From Rhizobium mesosinicum (GTDB taxonomy: Bacteria > Pseudomonadota > Alphaproteobacteria > Rhizobiales > Rhizobiaceae), in the NCBI RefSeq assembly GCF_019511345.1, contig NZ_JAEUAK010000009.1, positions 1-64,000 on the forward strand: DNA of 64,000 bases, in the 5' to 3' direction. The notes under the pieces are model-generated. The model worked only from the letters and a program-made list of their open reading frames with translations. It was not told where the DNA came from and did no database searches. Below are positions 40,630-50,344 of this stretch, piece by piece. The position numbers were made by a program, and so were the translations under genes. Every line of letters starts with the position of its first letter. Within the stretch, counting starts at the first letter, position 1.

Positions 40630-41562
40630 GTGGCAAATGAATCCACAAAACTCCTGGACAGCGTCATGGCCTACACCGCAGAAAATCTTGCAGCCGACGA
40701 TAGTTTTCTTGCTGCAGTTCTTTATTGTGCCAATCAAATGCTCGCGATTTATCGCGACAGCCCGCGTATTGCATCGATATTCGCCGCACAGCAGCGCTGG
40801 CTGATGGCGCATACGGGTTTCGCTCTCTATTACGGCTATCCCGGCGATGAGAGACGAGGCCTCTATTCTGGCCGCTTCATCGATTTCGTCATCCAGAACA
40901 AGATCGCCAGCCGCAACACGGCAGCTGCCTTCGTGCAGGAGATGCTGGCCTACCGGTTTCTGCGTCCCATTCCGGGCGACGACAAACGCACCCGCTTTCT
41001 CGAGCCGACGGAAACGGCGGAGCAGCATTTTACCAAATGGCTGGTCGCCCACCTGATGATTCTGGATAGCCTCGATGGCGGCCGTCGCGCGGAAAATCTG
41101 ACCGCCGATCCCACATTGATCGCCCGCCTGCAGCCGCTCATCGGCAAGAAGATCATCGAAACCGACGCCGTGCGCGATCCCGGCGCCACCTTCAACCTCT
41201 TCAACTGGGCCGATTCCGGGGGCCTCGTGATGGATTACCTGATTTCGCGCCTGCCGGGCTTTCCGCATTCTGCCGACCGCGTCGTCATCGGCCCGCTGTC
41301 ACTGCGCGAGATTCGCGATCAGTTCATGATTTCCAATACGCACCTGAAACGCCTGCTCACGCAGGCGGCCGACATGGGAAGCGTGGGATGGACCGAGCCG
41401 CCGAGAAAGGGGGATTTCTGGCTCTCCCGTGGTTTCGTGCTCGAATATTGGAACTATCAGGCAGCGAAATTCGCCATCATCGATGCTGCCGCCGAAGTGG
41501 TACTTGGGCCTGCGGTCGAAGAACAACCGCAGGCAAGGCGCCTTATTTCAGCAGCTCTTTGA
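40630..41562 (+). CDS. Hypothetical protein with winged-helix-like C-terminus
   Basis: A 310-residue protein that I do not recognise. It has no signal peptide or membrane helix. The C-terminal third ('LSLREIRDQFMISNTHLKRLLTQAADMG') has the look of a winged helix-turn-helix, so a regulator is possible. The start is uncertain: GTG at 40630 is used, TTG at 40612 and ATG at 40666 are alternatives. The stop overlaps the YqeY gene on the other strand by 20 bases. Confidence 0.6.
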   Translation: MANESTKLLDSVMAYTAENLAADDSFLAAVLYCANQMLAIYRDSPRIASIFAAQQRWLMAHTGFALYYGYPGDERRGLYSGRFIDFVIQNKIASRNTAAAFVQEMLAYRFLRPIPGDDKRTRFLEPTETAEQHFTKWLVAHLMILDSLDGGRRAENLTADPTLIARLQPLIGKKIIETDAVRDPGATFNLFNWADSGGLVMDYLISRLPGFPHSADRVVIGPLSLREIRDQFMISNTHLKRLLTQAADMGSVGWTEPPRKGDFWLSRGFVLEYWNYQAAKFAIIDAAAEVVLGPAVEEQPQARRLISAAL

Positions 41563-41995
41563 CCGTGCCGGAAGCCTTGGCGAAGTCCATCTGGCCGGCA
41601 TAACGCTCTTTGAGTGCAGCCATGATCTTACCCATGTCCTTCGGGCCTTCGGCGCCGACTTCCTTGATGATGGCGGCAATATTGGCGCGCACTTCATCAT
41701 CCGAAAGCTGCTTTGGCAGGAAATCCTGGATGACGGCGATTTCGGCGCGTTCCTTCGCGGCAAGTTCCGGACGGGCGTTCTCTTCGTAGATCTTTGCCGA
41801 CTCATCGCGCTGCTTCACCATCTTGGCGAGGATCTGCAGCACTTCATCGTCGCCAGCCTCTTCCTTGCCGGCGCCTCGATTGGCGATGTCACGATCTTTG
41901 ATCGCCGCCTGGATGAGACGGATGGTGCCGAGGCGGTCCATCTTCTTTGCCTTCATGGCCTCTTTGAGCTCAGTGGCGAGTTGATCGCGCAGCAT
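41543..41995 (-). CDS. GatB/YqeY domain protein
   Basis: A 150-residue protein related to the C-terminal tRNA-binding tail of GatB: 'LRDQLATELKEAMKAKKMDRLGTIRLIQAAIKDRDI' and 'LPKQLSDDEVRANIAAIIKEVGAEGPKDMGKIM'. It may bind RNA or assist amidotransfer, but no function is proven. It is divergent from carA, 272 bases away. Confidence 0.9.
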   Translation of the reverse strand: MLRDQLATELKEAMKAKKMDRLGTIRLIQAAIKDRDIANRGAGKEEAGDDEVLQILAKMVKQRDESAKIYEENARPELAAKERAEIAVIQDFLPKQLSDDEVRANIAAIIKEVGAEGPKDMGKIMAALKERYAGQMDFAKASGTVKELLK

Positions 41996-42267
41996 GTCAC
42001 TACTCCTTTTAAAATGGCGCTTTCATAAACCAGGCTGATGCATGGGATCAAATAAATTGCGAGAATCCCGCCAATATCAGCAGGAAAACTGCCGCAATCT
42101 GCAGTACAAAGATTGACCTAGGCAAAGAGCGTGGCTATCTACCGCCACCTGCACCAAAATTCGTGATCAGGCGTCAAACGCGGCCAAAGCCGCGCGCCTG
42201 CACCTGCGAGATCAAATGGCCGGCGCGCGTTTTCGTAAACGCCAAGCCCGCCGGAAACGGGATGAAG

Positions 42268-43473
42268 ATGACCGCAACAGCACCCTGGACAACCGAAAAG
42301 CCGACCGCCCTGCTCGTTCTTGCCGACGGCACCGTCATCGAAGGTAAGGGGATCGGAGCCACCGGCAAGGTCCAGGCTGAGGCGGTCTTCAATACGGCGC
42401 TCACCGGCTACGAGGAAATCCTTACCGACCCATCCTATCTCGGCCAGATCGTCACCTTCACTTTCCCGCATATCGGCAATATCGGGACCAACGAAGAAGA
42501 TATCGAAGACCTGACGCCGGCAGCACGCCACGGCGCGGTCGGCGTCATCTTCAAGGCCGATATCACCGAGCCTTCGAACTACCGCGCCGCCAAGCATCTC
42601 GACGCCTGGCTGAAGGCCCGCGGCATCATCGGCCTCTGCGGCATCGACACCCGCGCACTGACGGCCTGGATCCGCGAAAACGGTTCGCCCAACGCCGTCA
42701 TCGCCCATGACCCCACGGGCAATTTCGACGTCGAAGCGCTGAAAGCAGAAGCCAAGGCATGGAGCGGCCTCGAAGGCCTCGACCTTGCCAAGATCGCCTC
42801 CTCCGGCCAGTCCTCGCAGTGGTCCCAGACACCCTGGGTCTGGAACGAAGGCTACGGCGAACTCAGCGCCTCCGACAGCAAGTACCACGTCGTCTGCCTG
42901 GATTACGGCGTGAAACGCAATATCCTGCGTCTCTTCGCCGGTCTCGATTGCAAGGTCACGGTTATGCCTGCAACGACGAGCGCCGAGGACGTGCTCGCCC
43001 TGCAGCCGGACGGCATCTTCCTGTCGAACGGCCCGGGCGATCCGGCAGCGACAGGTGAATATGCCGTGCCAGTCATCAAGGAACTCATCAGCACCGATAT
43101 CCCGGTCTTCGGCATCTGCCTCGGCCATCAGATGCTCGGTCTTGCGCTCGGTGCCAGGACCGAGAAGATGCACCAGGGCCATCACGGCGCCAACCATCCG
43201 GTCAAGGACCATACGACCGGCAAGGTCGAGATCGTCTCCATGAACCACGGCTTCGCGGTCGACACGAAGTCGCTGCCCGAAGGCGTTGAAGAGACTCACG
43301 TATCATTGTTCGACGGCACGAATTGCGGCCTGCGCGTTCTGAACAAGCCGGTCTTCTCCGTCCAGCACCATCCGGAAGCCTCCCCCGGCCCGCAGGACAG
43401 CCACTACCTCTTCCGCCGCTTCGTCAACATGGTGCGCGAGAAGAAGGGCGAACCGGCGCTCGCCGAACGTTGA
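42268..43473 (+). CDS. carA: Carbamoyl-phosphate synthase small subunit
   Basis: A 401-residue glutamine amidotransferase subunit that supplies ammonia for carbamoyl phosphate (arginine and pyrimidine synthesis). The N-terminal domain has 'ALLVLADGTVIEGKG' and 'FPHIGNIGTNEED'. The class I amidotransferase nucleophile Cys is in 'GICLGHQMLG', with His/Glu in 'QHHPEASPGPQDS'. The ATG at 42268 matches the usual start; ATG at 42262 is in frame. A terminator follows the stop. The large subunit gene is 8 kb away. Confidence 0.97.
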   Translation: MTATAPWTTEKPTALLVLADGTVIEGKGIGATGKVQAEAVFNTALTGYEEILTDPSYLGQIVTFTFPHIGNIGTNEEDIEDLTPAARHGAVGVIFKADITEPSNYRAAKHLDAWLKARGIIGLCGIDTRALTAWIRENGSPNAVIAHDPTGNFDVEALKAEAKAWSGLEGLDLAKIASSGQSSQWSQTPWVWNEGYGELSASDSKYHVVCLDYGVKRNILRLFAGLDCKVTVMPATTSAEDVLALQPDGIFLSNGPGDPAATGEYAVPVIKELISTDIPVFGICLGHQMLGLALGARTEKMHQGHHGANHPVKDHTTGKVEIVSMNHGFAVDTKSLPEGVEETHVSLFDGTNCGLRVLNKPVFSVQHHPEASPGPQDSHYLFRRFVNMVREKKGEPALAER

Positions 43474-43482
43474 TATCGGATC

Positions 43483-43509
43483 AAGGCCCGCCCAGTGTGG
43501 GCCTTTTTC
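43483..43509 (+). terminator. carA terminator
   Basis: AAGGCCC pairs with GGGCCTT, followed by a run of T's starting 33 bases after the carA stop. Confidence 0.85.
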
Positions 43510-43588
43510 TTTGCCCGCATATTGACCTCAACTTAACTTGAGGAATTACAGAACTGCCTGCAACACACCAGATGCAGGAGAAGATTGG

Positions 43589-43909
43589 ATGAGCGGAGCT
43601 TTCTACAGGATAGACAAATTCGTCGTGCCGGCTGCGGCGCGCGAGGAATTTCTCGTCAATGTGATGATGACCCATAAGGTGCTGGAGGCGCAGGACGGCT
43701 TCGTCAATCATAACGTGCTTGAACAGGTTGCCGGTCCCGGCGAATTCAATTTCGTGACCGTTGCCGAATGGGAAAATGCCGATGTCGTCGAACGCGTGCG
43801 AGCAGTCGTTGCCGCAGCCCACAAGGCGGCCAATTTCGACCCGCAGGAAATGTTTGCGCGTCTCGGCATCCGCGCAGATCTCGCCAGCTACAAGCCCGTT
43901 GCGGCCTGA
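43589..43909 (+). CDS. Antibiotic biosynthesis monooxygenase-like (ABM) protein
   Basis: A 106-residue protein with the dimeric ferredoxin-like ABM fold: 'FYRIDKFVVPAAAREEFLVNVMMTHKVLEAQDGFVNHNVLEQ' then 'FNFVTVAEWENADVVERV'. Members act as small oxygenases or haem-related enzymes, but many have no known substrate. The ATG at 43589 follows AGGAG. It stands alone between carA and the MATE gene. Confidence 0.75.
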   Translation: MSGAFYRIDKFVVPAAAREEFLVNVMMTHKVLEAQDGFVNHNVLEQVAGPGEFNFVTVAEWENADVVERVRAVVAAAHKAANFDPQEMFARLGIRADLASYKPVAA

Positions 43910-43931
43910 CAGCTGACATATGACGGCCGGC

Positions 43932-45335
43932 TTAAACCCCGGCCGTCACGCCTTCACGGCGAACGAGAAAGTAGAAGCGTACGCAGAGCATGGCGGCGGC
44001 CGCAGCCAGCCCGACGAGAAAACCATACCAGATTCCAAGCCCGCCGAAGCCGAGCGGGAAAGCAAAGGCCCAGGCGAGGAAGAAGCCTATCGGCCAATAG
44101 GCGATCAGCGCCATGATCATTGGCACGCGCGCATCCTTCAGCCCACGGAGCAGCCCGCTGGCAATTGCCTGCAGGCCATCGACGAACTGGAAGAGACCGG
44201 CAACGACGATCAGCGGGCCGGCATAGGCCAGCACTTCCGGCGCCTCCGGTAGGCTGACATCAAGGAACAGCCGCGCCAGAACCTGCGGTATGGCCGCAAA
44301 AATGATGCTGCCGATAATGGACGCAGCGGCGGCAATGATGAGGACCGTGATCGCTGCCCGCACCAACCCGGCATGATCGCCCTGCCCGTGCGCGACGCCG
44401 ACACGAACGGTTGCCGCCTGGCCGAGGCCGAGCGGGATCATGAAGGCCATTGAGGCCCATTGCAGAGCGATACCATGCGCAGCAAGCTCGATCGTGCCGA
44501 TATGGCCCATCAGCAGCGAGGCTGCCGTGAAGAGACTGACCTCGGCAAGAATGGTGATGCTGATCGGCAAGCCCAAGCGGACGACCTCGAAGAAGGCATG
44601 CCAGTCCGGTTTCCAGAAGCGCACGAAAATCTCGTAGCGCCGCGTCTCCTCCCTGCCCTGCACATAAGACAGGATGAAAAGGAAACCGGCCGTCTGCACC
44701 GCGACGGACACGATGGCAGCGCCTTCCAGCCCCATGACCGGAAAGCCGAAATGGCCGAGCACCAGGATGTAGGCGCCGATCGCATTCAGCACCAGCATGG
44801 CGATGGTGACCTGGAGAATGACGCCGGCCTTGCCGATGGCGCTGACGAGCCCGCGCATGACATTGTAGAGCAGGCCCGGCAGGACGCCGAACTGACCGAT
44901 GACGATGTAGCCGTGAGCAAGCTTCGCCACTTCAGGCTTCTGCCCAAAGTACCGCAGGATTGCCTCGGAATTGTAGAAGGCCGGCTGCATAAGCAGCCAG
45001 TAGCAGATGACAACCCAGATCCCCATGCGCAGGGACCGGCGCACGCTCACGACATCGCCGCGGCCGTAGGCCTGGGCCACCATCGGGATGACGGCAATCG
45101 CAAAGCCCGACCCGAAAATCAGGATCGTGAACAGGAACTGGGCGGAAAGCACCATGGCAGCAAGATGCTCGGCTCCGAGCTGACCGACGATCATCACATC
45201 GGTCATGCCGATGCCGAATTGCGCAAGCTGGGCGCCGATCAGCGGCACGCCGAGCATCAGCGTGGCGCGAAAATGCGCAGACCAGCGGTTGTCGTTTACA
45301 GGCGCGATGGCGCGCACGTCGATCGGCGTGTCCAT
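43932..45335 (-). CDS. MATE family efflux transporter
   Basis: A 467-residue inner-membrane exporter of the NorM type with twelve predicted helices, for example 'LMLGVPLIGAQLAQFGIGMTDVMIVGQLGAEHLAAMVL'. It should use a sodium or proton gradient to expel organic cations or drugs. The ATG follows AGGAATAG. A second drug exporter of the MFS type lies next on the same strand (45477-46724), but 141 bases separate them. Confidence 0.92.
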   Translation of the reverse strand: MDTPIDVRAIAPVNDNRWSAHFRATLMLGVPLIGAQLAQFGIGMTDVMIVGQLGAEHLAAMVLSAQFLFTILIFGSGFAIAVIPMVAQAYGRGDVVSVRRSLRMGIWVVICYWLLMQPAFYNSEAILRYFGQKPEVAKLAHGYIVIGQFGVLPGLLYNVMRGLVSAIGKAGVILQVTIAMLVLNAIGAYILVLGHFGFPVMGLEGAAIVSVAVQTAGFLFILSYVQGREETRRYEIFVRFWKPDWHAFFEVVRLGLPISITILAEVSLFTAASLLMGHIGTIELAAHGIALQWASMAFMIPLGLGQAATVRVGVAHGQGDHAGLVRAAITVLIIAAAASIIGSIIFAAIPQVLARLFLDVSLPEAPEVLAYAGPLIVVAGLFQFVDGLQAIASGLLRGLKDARVPMIMALIAYWPIGFFLAWAFAFPLGFGGLGIWYGFLVGLAAAAAMLCVRFYFLVRREGVTAGV

Positions 45336-45476
45336 GACACTATTCCTGAAATTGAATCGTTAAGGGCCGCAATGCGGCAAAATATCATGTGGGCTTAGAG
45401 CAAAGCGGCACAAAGAACCACCCCAGAAACAGGCAGATGCTGAAAAATTCATCACGGCTTCACTGTTTTTGATGAA

Positions 45477-46724
45477 TCACTCCGCCGCGTTGAAACCGTG
45501 TGCCGGCGCTTTCGATGTCGTCACGCGCGTCAGAAATACAACCGCAGCAACGAGGATGAAGAAAGCGGCGAGCAGATAAGGCGCGCCGGCAAAGGTGATC
45601 GGCGCATCCGGCTTGGTGAAATAGCCGAACATCTGCGTGAAGATCAGCGGGCCGATGATCGTTGTGATGCTGCTGATGCTGGTGAGCGCGCCCTGCAACT
45701 CGCCCTGCGCCGAGGGCGGCACCTTGCCGGCGGCAATGCTGCGCAGCGGCGGATCAGCAACATTCTCCATGACCGTCAGCACGATCACGGTATAGACGAC
45801 CCAGCCCTCCCAGGCGAAAGCGTAACCTGTGAGGGCGGTCATCGAGAAACAGAGGCCGAGCACCGCCGTCTTCCATTCGCCGAGAACGGGCACGACACGC
45901 GGCAGGACAAGTCCCATGACGAGAGCCGCACCGATGCCGTAGATGCCGAGCGACAGGCCGATCTGTCCTTCGCTCCAGCCGTAGCGGAAGGTCGAGACGA
46001 AGGACCAGACCGACGGATAGACGGCATGGGCGAGGAAGAACAGAAACATCACCAGGCAAACCCAGCCGATACCGGGATAATGCCGCATCTGCCGCAAAGC
46101 GCCGAGCGGGTTTGCGCGCTTCCATTCGAAGGTGCGGCGGTTCTTCGCTTCGAGCGTTTCCGGCAGCAGGAAACAGGCGGCAACGAAATTGATGAAGGAA
46201 AGCGCTGCCGCGCCGAAGAACGGCACGCGCGGCCCGAACTCACCGAGGAAGCCGCCGATGACGGGGCCGACCGTGAAACCGACACCGAAGGCGATGCCGA
46301 TCAGGCCGAAATTCTTGGCGCGGTTCTCTTCATTGCTGATGTCGGCAATGTAAGCCGAGCAGGTGGCGAAGCTGCCGCCGCTGATGCCGGCAAGCACGCG
46401 GCCGATGAAGAGCATCCAGTAACTGGTGGCAATGGCGCAGATGAAATTGTCGAGCGCGAAGGTCAGCACCGAGAGCAGCAGGATCGGACGGCGCCCGAAA
46501 CGGTCGCTCAAGTTTCCGAGCAGCGGCGCAAACAGGAACTGCATCAGCGAATAGATCAGCATCAGCCAGCCGCCATCGACGGCCGCATCGCTGACCGTGC
46601 CGCCCGTCAGCTCCTCCAGATAAACAGGCAGCACCGGCATGATGATGGCGATGCCGATAATATCCAGAAAGAGAATGATGAAGACCAGGAAGAGGCCGCG
46701 GCGAACGAATTTCGGATCAAGCAT
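45477..46724 (-). CDS. MFS transporter, TetA-like
   Basis: A 415-residue major facilitator with twelve helices. The loop 'GNLSDRFGRRPILLLS' is the MFS motif A and 'LAGISGGSFATCSAYIADIS' matches the tetracycline-exporter subfamily. It is probably a proton-driven drug or metabolite exporter; the tetracycline name reflects relation, not proven substrate. The ribosome site is weak. Confidence 0.88.
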   Translation of the reverse strand: MLDPKFVRRGLFLVFIILFLDIIGIAIIMPVLPVYLEELTGGTVSDAAVDGGWLMLIYSLMQFLFAPLLGNLSDRFGRRPILLLSVLTFALDNFICAIATSYWMLFIGRVLAGISGGSFATCSAYIADISNEENRAKNFGLIGIAFGVGFTVGPVIGGFLGEFGPRVPFFGAAALSFINFVAACFLLPETLEAKNRRTFEWKRANPLGALRQMRHYPGIGWVCLVMFLFFLAHAVYPSVWSFVSTFRYGWSEGQIGLSLGIYGIGAALVMGLVLPRVVPVLGEWKTAVLGLCFSMTALTGYAFAWEGWVVYTVIVLTVMENVADPPLRSIAAGKVPPSAQGELQGALTSISSITTIIGPLIFTQMFGYFTKPDAPITFAGAPYLLAAFFILVAAVVFLTRVTTSKAPAHGFNAAE

Positions 46725-46858
46725 GACACATCTCTACAGCTGATATTTTCTGGAAAGACGATCTCGTCGCCGAATATATGGCATAGCCGATCGGAATGAC
46801 CGAAACAATACGTGAACATTTCAATATTCTTGATAGAGAGGCCGCTAAAACTGATGGT

Positions 46859-47764
46859 TCAGGTGCTCCTTCGTTGCTCCATCCGCACAAAATCGACAAA
46901 GGCCCGCAACGGCGCGGGCATATGACGGCGGCTCTGATAGTAAAGAAACGGTCCGGAAAATTCGCTGTCCCACTCACTCAAAATCCGCACCAGCCGGCCT
47001 TCCGCAATCCCTGGCGCGAGCAGTTCTTCAAAGGTACGGATGACGCCAAGACCGGCGAGGGTGGCTTCGATTTCCATCTCCACGGCATTGGCGATGATGG
47101 GACCGGATGGCGTGATGGCGAGTGTTTCCTCACCGCGCTCGAACTCCCAGGCAAGCGTAGCGCCGCTGATGAAGCGATGGCGGATGCAGCTATGTTCCAG
47201 CAGGTCCCGCGGATGCTGTGGCATGCCCTGCTTTTCCAGATAGGAGGGAGCAGCCGCCGTCACATAGCGCTGCCGGCGCGGCCCGATCGGCACAGCGATC
47301 ATATCGCGCTCCAGCCTCTCGTCATAACGAATACCGGCATCGAAACCGGCGGCCAGCACGTCGATGAATGTATCTTCACCAATGATTTCCAGCGTGATCT
47401 GCGGGTAAAGCGCCAGAAACCGCGCTGCGAGGTCAGCCATGAAGAGCTTCAGGACGATACTCGGCACGTTGAGCCTGAGCGTGCCCGCCGGACTGTCGCG
47501 AAAACTGTCGAGCTGACCCAGCGCGGCGGCCACTTCCGAAAGCGCCGGCGAAAGCCTCTCGAGCAATAGTTGACCCGCCGCCGTCGGCGTGACGGAGCGC
47601 GTCGTACGATTGAGAAGCCTGACGCCGAGCCGCTCTTCGAGGCGCCGCAGTGAATCGCTCAGGGACGACGCGGAAACCCCGCGCTTGCGGGCTGCGGAGC
47701 GGAAACTGCGCTCTCTTGCAATCGCGGCAAAGGCATCCAGATCACTGAGGGGAAGATCATCCAT
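46859..47764 (-). CDS. LysR family regulator
   Basis: A 301-residue LysR regulator. The N-terminal HTH is 'LDAFAAIARERSFRSAARKR' with 'SLSDSLRRLEERLGVRLLNRTTR', followed by the LysR_substrate effector domain. It is divergent from an aldo/keto reductase gene 111 bases away, the classic arrangement in which the regulator controls the enzyme. Confidence 0.92.
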   Translation of the reverse strand: MDDLPLSDLDAFAAIARERSFRSAARKRGVSASSLSDSLRRLEERLGVRLLNRTTRSVTPTAAGQLLLERLSPALSEVAAALGQLDSFRDSPAGTLRLNVPSIVLKLFMADLAARFLALYPQITLEIIGEDTFIDVLAAGFDAGIRYDERLERDMIAVPIGPRRQRYVTAAAPSYLEKQGMPQHPRDLLEHSCIRHRFISGATLAWEFERGEETLAITPSGPIIANAVEMEIEATLAGLGVIRTFEELLAPGIAEGRLVRILSEWDSEFSGPFLYYQSRRHMPAPLRAFVDFVRMEQRRST

Positions 47765-47875
47765 TGTGCATATTTCCGTACGGCCCGTTCGATATCATCC
47801 GGATTATCGCACAAACATGGCTGCTGTAAAACGGCATCCGAAGACGCCATTGGGGCATCGCTGAAGGAGAAGAAG

Positions 47876-48868
47876 ATGCAGACCTATCGTTTGGGAAAAA
47901 CCGGTCCTGATGTTTCAGCCATCGGCCTCGGCTGCATGGGCATGTCGGGCATGTACGGCCCGTCCGACCGTGCTGAAAGCATTGCGACCATCCATGCCGC
48001 GCTCGACGCCGGCGTCAACCTGCTTGACACAGGCGACTTCTATGGCATGGGCCATAATGAAATGCTGATCGGCGAGGCGCTCAAGGGCCGCAAGCGCGAA
48101 GACGCCATCATCAGCGTCAAGTTCGGGGCCTTGCGCGATCCCTCCAATGGCTGGAACGGCTACGACGCCCGCCCGATCGCCGTGAAGAATTTCCTTGCCT
48201 ACACCCTGCAGCGCCTCGGCGTCGACTACATCGACATCTACCGCCCTGCCCGCCTCGATCCCAACGTTCCGATCGAGGACACGGTGGGAGCGATATCGGA
48301 TCTCATCCAGGCCGGCTACGTCCGACATGTCGGCCTCTCTGAAGTCGGCGCCGATACAATCCGCCGGGCCGCCGCCGTCGCACCGATTGCCGACCTGCAG
48401 ATCGAATATTCGCTTATCTCCCGCGGCATCGAGGATGAGATCCTGCCTGCTACCCGCGAGCTCGGCATTTCCATCACTGCCTATGGCGTGCTGTCGCGCG
48501 GCCTCATCAGCGGCCACTGGCAGAAAGGCCAGCAGGGCGCAGGCGATTTTCGGGCCGTCAGCCCGCGCTTCCAGGAAGGCAATGTCGATGAAAACCTCGC
48601 CTTGGTCGAAGAGCTCCGGAAGATTGCTACCCTCAAGGGCGCCTCGGTCGCGCAGGTCGCGATCGCCTGGGTAGCAGCTCAAGGCAAGGATATCGTGCCG
48701 CTGGTCGGCGCCCGCCGCCGTGACCGGCTGACGGAAGCGCTCGGCTCCCGCGCGCTGGAGCTCACCGCAGACGATCTCTCCGCCATCGAACGCGCCGTAC
48801 CGAAGGGTGCCGCCAAGGGCGCGCGCTATCCGGAGGCCCAGCTCAAGCATATGGACAGCGAAAAGTAA
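47876..48868 (+). CDS. Aldo/keto reductase, atypical active site
   Basis: A 330-residue NADPH-dependent reductase with a TIM-barrel fold ('YRLGKTGPDVSAIGLGCMGMSGMYG', 'NLLDTGDFYGMGHNEMLIGEAL', 'GYVRHVGLSEVG'). Asp, Tyr (FYG) and Lys (SVKFG) of the tetrad are seen. The usual His after the fourth strand is replaced: the motif reads 'DIYRPARLDPNVP' instead of the normal H-R-x-D. The activity may be altered. The ATG follows AAGGAGAAG. The divergent LysR gene probably regulates it. Confidence 0.9.
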   Translation: MQTYRLGKTGPDVSAIGLGCMGMSGMYGPSDRAESIATIHAALDAGVNLLDTGDFYGMGHNEMLIGEALKGRKREDAIISVKFGALRDPSNGWNGYDARPIAVKNFLAYTLQRLGVDYIDIYRPARLDPNVPIEDTVGAISDLIQAGYVRHVGLSEVGADTIRRAAAVAPIADLQIEYSLISRGIEDEILPATRELGISITAYGVLSRGLISGHWQKGQQGAGDFRAVSPRFQEGNVDENLALVEELRKIATLKGASVAQVAIAWVAAQGKDIVPLVGARRRDRLTEALGSRALELTADDLSAIERAVPKGAAKGARYPEAQLKHMDSEK

Positions 48869-48881
48869 TCTGTCTAACGCA

Positions 48882-48911
48882 CCGGCACCCTGCCTTCAGG
48901 CAAGGTGCCGG
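48882..48911. terminator. Hairpin between convergent genes
   Basis: CCGGCACC and GGTGCCGG form a perfect 8-base-pair outer stem around a TGCCTTCAGGCA inner hairpin. It lies between two convergent genes and lacks a clear T-run, so it is a possible bidirectional terminator. Confidence 0.55.
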
Positions 48912-48920
48912 ATGTTGTGA

Positions 48921-49853
48921 TCAGATCGGGTTGGAGAAAGTATCGCAGGCCGAAAGCTGCCCGCTGTCGAAGCCACGCTTGAACCAGCGCATGCGCTGCG
49001 CCGACGTGCCGTGGTTGAAACTCTCAGGCACGACATAGCCCTGCGAACGCTTCTGGAGCGTATCGTCGCCGATCTGCTGCGCCGCGTTCAGCGCCTCCTC
49101 CAGATCGCCGGCCTCGAGGATGCCCTTCTGCTGTGTAAACTTGCCCCAGATGCCGGCAAAGCAATCCGCCTGCAACTCGACGCGAACCGACATCTTGTTC
49201 GCGTCCGCCTCACTCATGCGCTGGCGAGCCTCATTGAACTTCGGCAGGATGCCGAGCAGGTTCTGCACATGATGGCCGACCTCATGGGCGATCACATACG
49301 CTTCGGCGAAATCGCCTGAAGCGCCGAACCGATCGGAAAGCTCCTGGAAGAAGGCCGTGTCGAGATAGACCTTGTGGTCTCCGGGGCAGTAGAAGGGGCC
49401 GGTCGCAGCCGACGCAAATCCGCAGGCCGACTGCGTCTGGCCGGAGAAGAGAACGAGGCGCGGCTCCTCGTAATCCTTGCCCTGAGACTGGAAGATGCCG
49501 TGCCAAGTATCTTCAGTTTCAGCGAGAACCGTGCGCACGAAGGCAGCCATCTCGTCGTTGGCGGGAGCCTGCGGGGAGGATTCGCTCTGCGAATAACCGG
49601 AGCCATCCATTGAGCCGCCGCCCTCCATCACCTGCAGCAGGTCAACGCCCATCGCCTTGAAGATCAGGTAGATGACGACGAGAAAGATGATCGTGCCGAT
49701 GCTGAGCCCGCCGCCACGGCGACCAACGCCGCCACCCGACGGAAAACTGAAGCCGCCACCGCGGCCGAATGGATTACGTCCGCCCAGGCCACCGGACGGA
49801 TCGCCACGACGATCCTCGATATTGTCGGACTGACGCCGGCCTTTCCATTCCAT
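48921..49853 (-). CDS. Neutral zinc metallopeptidase, YpfJ-like
   Basis: A 310-residue membrane-anchored protein. The N-terminus is Gly/Arg-rich, followed by one membrane helix ('GTIIFLVVIYLIFKAMGV'), and the zinc motif HExxH is seen in 'YVIAHEVGHHVQ'. The ATG at 49853 follows GGGGAGA and begins 'MEWKGRRQSDNIEDRRG', which is typical of the YpfJ/KPN_02809 family. The substrate is unknown. Confidence 0.9.
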   Translation of the reverse strand: MEWKGRRQSDNIEDRRGDPSGGLGGRNPFGRGGGFSFPSGGGVGRRGGGLSIGTIIFLVVIYLIFKAMGVDLLQVMEGGGSMDGSGYSQSESSPQAPANDEMAAFVRTVLAETEDTWHGIFQSQGKDYEEPRLVLFSGQTQSACGFASAATGPFYCPGDHKVYLDTAFFQELSDRFGASGDFAEAYVIAHEVGHHVQNLLGILPKFNEARQRMSEADANKMSVRVELQADCFAGIWGKFTQQKGILEAGDLEEALNAAQQIGDDTLQKRSQGYVVPESFNHGTSAQRMRWFKRGFDSGQLSACDTFSNPI

Positions 49854-50030
49854 GTTCGATCTCCCCGGCGATGCCTGTTTACATTCAACATATATATCCG
49901 TCACCGGCCGGAATTCCAGCGGTCCTGACCAGCGCCCCCAGACGCTGGGATCTTGATGTTGAAGCTCCATGAGAGAGCACCACTATGACCGCGGTCGTCA
50001 CCCGGCCCATTATGTTCGTTGTCCGTCAGT

Positions 50031-50183
50031 TCACTTGTTCGTTGCTCGCGGTTGAGCGGGTCCCTTTTGTCCAGCATTTGCGTCGACACCGCTCGGCGGC
50101 TTGCCTTGCCCCTGGCGTGCCAACTCCTTGTCGATGGTCTCTCGCGAACCTTCGGCAGGTTCCTTGTCCTTTGGATCTACCAT
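50031..50183 (-). CDS. Small hydrophilic protein, 50 residues
   Basis: A small, highly charged, Pro/Gly/Gln-rich protein ('VDPKDKEPAEGSRETIDKEL') with no predicted helix long enough to fold. The ATG at 50183 has a strong GGAGG site six bases upstream, which is the main reason to call it. It lies between the metallopeptidase gene and a divergent zinc dehydrogenase. The function is unknown. Confidence 0.55.
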   Translation of the reverse strand: MVDPKDKEPAEGSRETIDKELARQGQGKPPSGVDANAGQKGPAQPRATNK

Positions 50184-50344
50184 TGCAGCCTCCAGTTTCT
50201 CGGCTGCAAACCTCGGGCACAGGATATTGTTCCCGAGGGCAGCCGGTATACCAAAGCTTCGGGTAAGGAGGAGGCACCCCGTACTTGACGAGACTTCCGC
50301 TTTGGCTCTTCCTGAGCGAGGGAGAGAATGTGGGAGAAGACTTA

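Noticed and set aside
42139..43299. A 386-codon open frame antisense to carA
   Set aside because: carA is unambiguous; the antisense frame is low-complexity and lacks a ribosome site.
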